This document shows, piece by piece, positions 59,732-64,000 of a DNA stretch of 64,000 nt (positions within the stretch are counted from its first letter, which is position 1; the number at the start of each line of letters is the position of its first letter). The notes below the pieces were generated by a model. That model ran no database searches and was not told the origin of the DNA. It was given only the letters and a program-made list of their open reading frames with translations. The DNA comes from Mixta mediterraneensis (GTDB lineage Bacteria > Pseudomonadota > Gammaproteobacteria > Enterobacterales > Enterobacteriaceae): the NCBI RefSeq assembly GCF_014946725.1, contig NZ_JACFXY010000007.1, positions 62,001 through 126,000 of the forward strand, read 5' to 3'. The translations under genes and the position numbers were made by a program.

Positions 59732-59778
59732 CTTCATACCGGGCGACGGCTGCGTTGCGTTTGTCGCCCGGTATGAAG
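59732..59778. repeat. REP-like 16-bp palindrome after tauD
   Basis: A perfect 16-bp stem pairs 59732-59747 with 59763-59778 around a 15-nt loop. It is rich in CCGGGCGAC, lies in an intergenic gap between convergent genes and has no T-run, which fits a REP/BIME-type repeat better than a simple terminator. No second copy was noticed in this window. Confidence 0.6.
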
Positions 59779-59803
59779 AGGTTGAGTTGCGCGAACGGTA
59801 GCG

Positions 59804-61708
59804 TCAGCTTGCCATGAGTTGTTCTAACTTCTCCTGCGCATCCAGCCACGCCATTTCTACTTCTTCCAGCGCCGATTTGCTTTCAGCTTGCTGCTGTAGG
59901 GCGGTGGTTAAATCCGCTTTGCGGCTTTGATCGTAGAGCGCGCTGTCAGATAGCTGAGCTTCGGCGTCGGCCAACTGGTTTTGCCATTGGCTCATCTGTT
60001 TTTCCAGCTTCTCGATCTCTTTACGCAGTGGCTGAGTTTGTTTACGCAGCTCAGCTTCACGGCGCTTCTGATCTTTACGTGCCTGTGCACTGTTGCCGTT
60101 ATCCTGCTTCGGTGCAGCGTCCTGTTGTGCCTGCTGTTTTTGCAGATCGCTTAACCATTGCTGATAGTCGTCCAGATCGCCGGGGAACACATCGACTTTG
60201 CCGTCGTGCACCAGGTAAAGATCGTCAGTAGTGGCGCGCAGTAAATGGCGATCGTGCGAGACCACGACCAACGCCCCTTCGAAATCAATTAAAGCTTCGG
60301 TCAGCGCCTGACGCATATCTAAATCAAGGTGGTTGGTCGGTTCATCAAGCAGCAGCAGGTTAGGGCGCTGCCAGACAATTAATGCCAGTACCAGGCGCGC
60401 TTTTTCGCCGCCGGAAAAGCGCTCGGTGATTTCGCTGACTTTATCTCCCTGAAAGCCGAAACCGCCTAAATAATCACGTAGTTGTTGTTCCAGAACGCCA
60501 GGCGCGATACGGGCGAGATGTTGCAGCGGTGATTCATCGGCGCGCAAAAATTCCAGCTGATGCTGGGCGAAATAACCCAGCTTGATACTCTTAGCCAGTC
60601 CAACTTCGCCCTCAATTGCTTTTATCTCACCGGCCAGCAGCTTAATCAGTGTCGATTTACCGGCACCGTTACGACCAAGCAAGCCGATGCGCGATCCTGG
60701 CACCAGGTTCAGTTTGATGGCATCAAGAATGATGCGATCGCCATAGCCGGCCGTGACCTTCTCCATCTTCAGTAGCGGATTGGGTAAGCTTTCCGGGGCG
60801 CGGAAACTGAAGCTGAACGGGTTATCAACGTGTGCGGGAGCAATCATCTCCATGCGTTCCAGCATTTTGATGCGGCTTTGCGCCTGTCTGGCTTTAGTGG
60901 CTTTAGCGCGGAAGCGATCGATATAATTCTGTAAATGAGCAACTTTTTCTTGCTGGCTTTCATACAGTGATTGCTGCTGCGCCAGTTTAGCGACGCGCTG
61001 GCGCTCAAATGAGGTGTAGTTGCCGGTATATTCAAACAGTGATTGCTGTTCGATATGGATAATTTTATCCACGACCGGATCGAGAAAGTCGCGGTCATGA
61101 GAAATCAGGATCAGCGTGCCTTCGTAGCTTTTCAGCCAGCGCTCAAGCCAAATAACCGCATCGAGATCGAGGTGGTTGGTTGGCTCATCAAGCAGTAACA
61201 AATCAGAACGGCAAATCAACGCCTGCGCCAGATTAAGACGCATCCGCCAGCCGCCAGAGAAATCGCTCACCGGGCGCTGTAACTGCTCCTGACTAAAGCC
61301 CAGACTGTGCAGCAGACTGGAAGCCCGAGCCTGTATGCTCCACGCCTGAACGGCATCCAGCTTACCGTGTAACAACGCAATAGCATTGCCATCGTTGCGT
61401 GTGTTGGCTTCGTCTAGTTCAGATGCAAGCTGGCGATATTCGCGGTCGCCATCAATAACATAGTCGAGCGCCGCTTTGCTCAAAGCCGGCGTTTCCTGAT
61501 TAACCCAGGCCAGCGCCCAGTTGGCAGGAAAAGTCATGCTGCCGGCGTCACTGGTGATTTCACCTTTTAGCAGCGACAGCAGCGTGGATTTACCACAGCC
61601 GTTTTTACCTACTAATCCGACTTTTTGGCCTGGATTAATGGTGGCGGTGGCGTTGTCGAGCAAGACGCGGATGCCGCGGCGTATTTGTAAGGCAGAGAAG
61701 ACAATCAT
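59804..61708 (-). CDS. yheS: YheS, ABC-F family ATPase
   Basis: 634 residues (E. coli 637) from ATG 61708; the open frame extends 53 codons further without homology. Two ABC domains without membrane segments: Walker A GKNGCGKST and GRNGAGKST, signatures VSDFSGGWRMRL and FSGGEKARLVLAL, with DEPTNHLDLD twice. The inter-domain linker (RFRAKATKARQAQSRIKMLE) is the P-site tRNA-interacting region, and the C-terminal coiled coil is long. ABC-F proteins act on the ribosome. Divergent from kefG. Confidence 0.96.
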   Translation of the reverse strand: MIVFSALQIRRGIRVLLDNATATINPGQKVGLVGKNGCGKSTLLSLLKGEITSDAGSMTFPANWALAWVNQETPALSKAALDYVIDGDREYRQLASELDEANTRNDGNAIALLHGKLDAVQAWSIQARASSLLHSLGFSQEQLQRPVSDFSGGWRMRLNLAQALICRSDLLLLDEPTNHLDLDAVIWLERWLKSYEGTLILISHDRDFLDPVVDKIIHIEQQSLFEYTGNYTSFERQRVAKLAQQQSLYESQQEKVAHLQNYIDRFRAKATKARQAQSRIKMLERMEMIAPAHVDNPFSFSFRAPESLPNPLLKMEKVTAGYGDRIILDAIKLNLVPGSRIGLLGRNGAGKSTLIKLLAGEIKAIEGEVGLAKSIKLGYFAQHQLEFLRADESPLQHLARIAPGVLEQQLRDYLGGFGFQGDKVSEITERFSGGEKARLVLALIVWQRPNLLLLDEPTNHLDLDMRQALTEALIDFEGALVVVSHDRHLLRATTDDLYLVHDGKVDVFPGDLDDYQQWLSDLQKQQAQQDAAPKQDNGNSAQARKDQKRREAELRKQTQPLRKEIEKLEKQMSQWQNQLADAEAQLSDSALYDQSRKADLTTALQQQAESKSALEEVEMAWLDAQEKLEQLMAS

Positions 61709-61818
61709 AAGCGCCGTATCGTCAGAATATGTTAATTTACAGGCAACATAATAAGATTTTGCTGCGTCGTGCATGGTAGCGGAAATCTGTAGCAATGACG
61801 ACGCTCTGGAGAACAACA

Positions 61819-62370
61819 ATGTCGCAGCCACCGAAGATTTTACTGCTTTATGCCCACCCGGAATCACAGGACTCGATGGCTAATCGTATTTTGCTGCAAC
61901 CGGCTCAGGCGCTGGAACATGTTACGGTCCGTGACTTATACGCAACGTATCCCGACTTCTTTATCGATATTCACCGGGAACAACAGCTGCTGCGCGAACA
62001 TCAGGTGATTATTTTCCAGCATCCGCTTTATACCTACAGCTGTCCGGCGCTGCTGAAAGAGTGGCTGGATCGTGTTTTATCGCGCGGTTTTGCGAACGGC
62101 ATTGATGGCAATGCGCTGGAAGGAAAATACTGGCGCAGCGTGGTGACTACTGGTGAACCTGAAAGCGCTTTTCAGCATCAGGGCCTGAACCGCTATCGTA
62201 TGAATGACATTATGCGCCCGTTTGAGCTGACCGCGCAGATGTGTCGTATGCACTGGATGCCACCGATGATTGTGTACTGGGCGCGTCGTCAGAACACAGA
62301 TGTGATGAAAAATTATGCCCGAGCCTATGGCGACTGGTTGGCGGCACTGCTACCGAACGGAGGATTGTAA
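61819..62370 (+). CDS. kefG: KefG, ancillary flavodoxin-fold protein of KefB
   Basis: Soluble NAD(P)H-quinone oxidoreductase-like subunit that activates KefB. 183 residues from ATG 61819 with TGGAG upstream (E. coli 184). Flavodoxin-like fold with [18 protein letters not shown] and [22 protein letters not shown]. The stop TAA overlaps the kefB start by one base (TAATG). Confidence 0.95.
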   Translation: MSQPPKILLLYAHPESQDSMANRILLQPAQALEHVTVRDLYATYPDFFIDIHREQQLLREHQVIIFQHPLYTYSCPALLKEWLDRVLSRGFANGIDGNALEGKYWRSVVTTGEPESAFQHQGLNRYRMNDIMRPFELTAQMCRMHWMPPMIVYWARRQNTDVMKNYARAYGDWLAALLPNGGL

Positions 62371-64000
62371 TGGCAGGACAAACGCTGCTGACCGCGGGGG
62401 TGATTTATCTGTTCGCGGCGGTACTGATTGTGCCGGTGGCGGCTCGCCTCGGTATTGGTGCAGTTTTAGGTTATCTGGTGGCTGGCATCGCCATTGGGCC
62501 GTGGGGATTAGGTTTTATCAGCGACGTTGACGAGATTCTGCACTTTTCTGAACTCGGCGTGGTGTTCCTGATGTTCATCATCGGGCTGGAGCTGAATCCC
62601 TCAAAGCTGTGGTCGTTACGTCGCTCAATATTTGGTGTGGGCGCTGCGCAAGTGATTTTCTCAGCGGCGATCCTTGGCGCGCTGTTATGGCTGGATCATT
62701 TTACCTGGCGGGCCGCGGTGATTGGCGGGATTGGTCTGGCGATGTCCTCTACCGCAATGGCATTGCAGCTGATGCGAGATAAAGGCATGAACCGCAGCGA
62801 AGCCGGACAGCTGGGCTTTTCGGTGCTGCTGTTTCAGGACATTGCGGTGATCCCGGCGTTGGCATTAATTCCGTTACTGGCGGGAACGGATAGCGGGCAT
62901 ATTGACTGGCTGAAGTTAGGTATGAAGGTACTGGCGTTTGCAGGTATGTTGATTGGTGGCCGTTATCTGCTGCGCCCTATTTTTCGTTATATCGCTGCTT
63001 CTGGCGTGCGCGAGGTGTTTACCGCCGCGTCGCTGCTGCTGGTACTGGGTGCGGCGCTGTTCATGGATGCGCTGGGTTTATCAATGGCGCTTGGCACATT
63101 TATTGCTGGCATCCTGCTGGCGGAAAGCGAATATCGCCATGAACTGGAAGTCGCTATCGATCCATTTAAAGGGTTGCTGCTCGGCTTGTTCTTTATTTCG
63201 GTCGGGATGGCGCTCAACCTCGGCGTGCTTTACACCCATATCTTCATCATTTTGTTGGGTGTACTGATTCTGGTTGCCGTGAAAACAGGGGTGTTGTATG
63301 GGCTTGGGCGTATTTTTGGCCTGCGTAGTTCGGAACGTCAGCAGTTTGCTGGGGTGCTGAGCCAGGGGGGCGAATTCGCGTTCGTGCTGTTTTCTGCTGC
63401 CTCATCCGTGAAGCTGTTTTCAGGTGATCAGCTGCCGATGCTGTTAGTGACAGTGACCTTATCAATGATGACCACGCCGCTGCTGATGCGAGGCATTGAT
63501 CGGTTGCTGGCGCGCCGCTTTAACGAAGCTGACGATAATGCGGAGAAGCATTTTGTCGACGACGATCAACCGCAGGTCATTGTGGTGGGATTTGGTCGTT
63601 TTGGTCAGGTGATTGGTCGTTTGTTAATGGCAAACAATAAGCGAATTACCGTGCTGGAGCGTGATATTAGTGCGGTAAGCCTGATGCGTAAATACGGTTA
63701 CCAGGTTTACTATGGTGATGCAACCGAGCTGGAGTTGCTGCGTGCAGCAGGTGCCGCTCAGGCCCAGTCCATCGTCATTACCTGTAACGAGCCGGAAGAT
63801 ACCATGACGATTGTTCATCTGTGTCAGCAGCATTTTCCACAGTTACAGATTCTGGCGCGTGCACGCGGACGTGTGGAAGCTCACGAACTGTTACAGGCCG
63901 GTGTGACACAATTCTCACGTGAAACCTTCTCCAGCGCGCTGGAGTTAGGCCGTAAAGCGCTGATGACATTAGGTATGCATCCGCACCAGGCTCAGCGTGC
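62370..64000 (+). CDS. kefB: KefB, glutathione-gated potassium efflux antiporter (truncated by window end)
   Basis: Runs open from ATG 62370 to the window end, ~543 residues visible (E. coli 601). CPA2 K+/H+ antiporter domain with about 12 helices ([50 protein letters not shown]), then the cytoplasmic RCK/KTN domain with [13 protein letters not shown] and an NAD-binding fold. Glutathione holds it closed; electrophile adducts open it to acidify the cytoplasm. Coupled to kefG by a one-base overlap. Confidence 0.96.
   Translation, partial: MAGQTLLTAGVIYLFAAVLIVPVAARLGIGAVLGYLVAGIAIGPWGLGFISDVDEILHFSELGVVFLMFIIGLELNPSKLWSLRRSIFGVGAAQVIFSAAILGALLWLDHFTWRAAVIGGIGLAMSSTAMALQLMRDKGMNRSEAGQLGFSVLLFQDIAVIPALALIPLLAGTDSGHIDWLKLGMKVLAFAGMLIGGRYLLRPIFRYIAASGVREVFTAASLLLVLGAALFMDALGLSMALGTFIAGILLAESEYRHELEVAIDPFKGLLLGLFFISVGMALNLGVLYTHIFIILLGVLILVAVKTGVLYGLGRIFGLRSSERQQFAGVLSQGGEFAFVLFSAASSVKLFSGDQLPMLLVTVTLSMMTTPLLMRGIDRLLARRFNEADDNAEKHFVDDDQPQVIVVGFGRFGQVIGRLLMANNKRITVLERDISAVSLMRKYGYQVYYGDATELELLRAAGAAQAQSIVITCNEPEDTMTIVHLCQQHFPQLQILARARGRVEAHELLQAGVTQFSRETFSSALELGRKALMTLGMHPHQAQR

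Overview
The window reads as a chromosome segment of an enterobacterium. Most proteins are near-identical in length and motif layout to Escherichia coli K-12 proteins, and long runs keep E. coli gene order (rlmJ-prlC-rsmJ-uspA-uspB-pitA-yhiN; ompR-envZ-pckA; hslO-hslR-yrfG-igaA-nudE; mrcA-hofMNOPQ-aroK-aroB-damX-dam-rpe-gph-trpS; tsgA-ppiA-yhfG-fic-pabA-argD-yhfK-crp-yhfA-prkB-yheU-yheT; yheS-kefG-kefB). The differences from E. coli (no nir/cysG block, no yhgE, no greB beside ompR, hemB, proP and galP relocated here, an orphan YjbE-like protein, tau genes between yheT and yheS) suggest the Pantoea/Erwinia side of the Enterobacterales. That placement is inference from gene content only; no species call is made.

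Layout: 1-8305 is core (rRNA methyltransferases RlmJ and RsmJ, oligopeptidase A, universal stress proteins, PitA phosphate carrier, YhiN, RluF). 8.4-22.3 kb is the mosaic part. It holds a two-gene unit of unknown function (8482-9472), a frameshifted galP, an AraC/SoxS-type regulator with a Cys-rich tail, a secreted alpha/beta hydrolase, hemB, proP, a CSS-motif EAL phosphodiesterase, a class II aldolase-like gene coupled to an orphan sulfonate-type binding protein, and an orphan yjbE-like gene. Two 869-bp copies of one IS5-family element lie in this part (12067-12935 and 21192-22060), in the same orientation.

22.9-34.6 kb returns to core: the OmpR/EnvZ osmosensor pair, PEP carboxykinase, the heat-shock proteins Hsp33 and Hsp15, the Rcs regulator IgaA, NudE and PBP1a. 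34.7-44.6 kb is the hof pilus/DNA-uptake-like operon followed by the aroK-aroB-damX-dam-rpe-gph-trpS superoperon, in which gph is frameshifted. 45-55.4 kb carries tsgA, ppiA, a nested yhfG-fic pair, pabA, argD, yhfK, crp and the prkB-yheU-yheT block. 55.5-59.7 kb holds a LysE-type exporter and a complete tauABCD taurine operon. The window closes with yheS and the KefG/KefB potassium-efflux pair, kefB running off the end.

I found no rRNA, tRNA, CRISPR array or prophage. The clearest second-look items are the Asp-to-Asn change at the predicted second catalytic residue in one of the two IS copies, the -1 frameshift signal in their transposase, IS insertion right next to the ribosome-binding site of the AraC-type gene, the two frameshifted metabolic genes, and the uncharacterised pair at 8482-9472.
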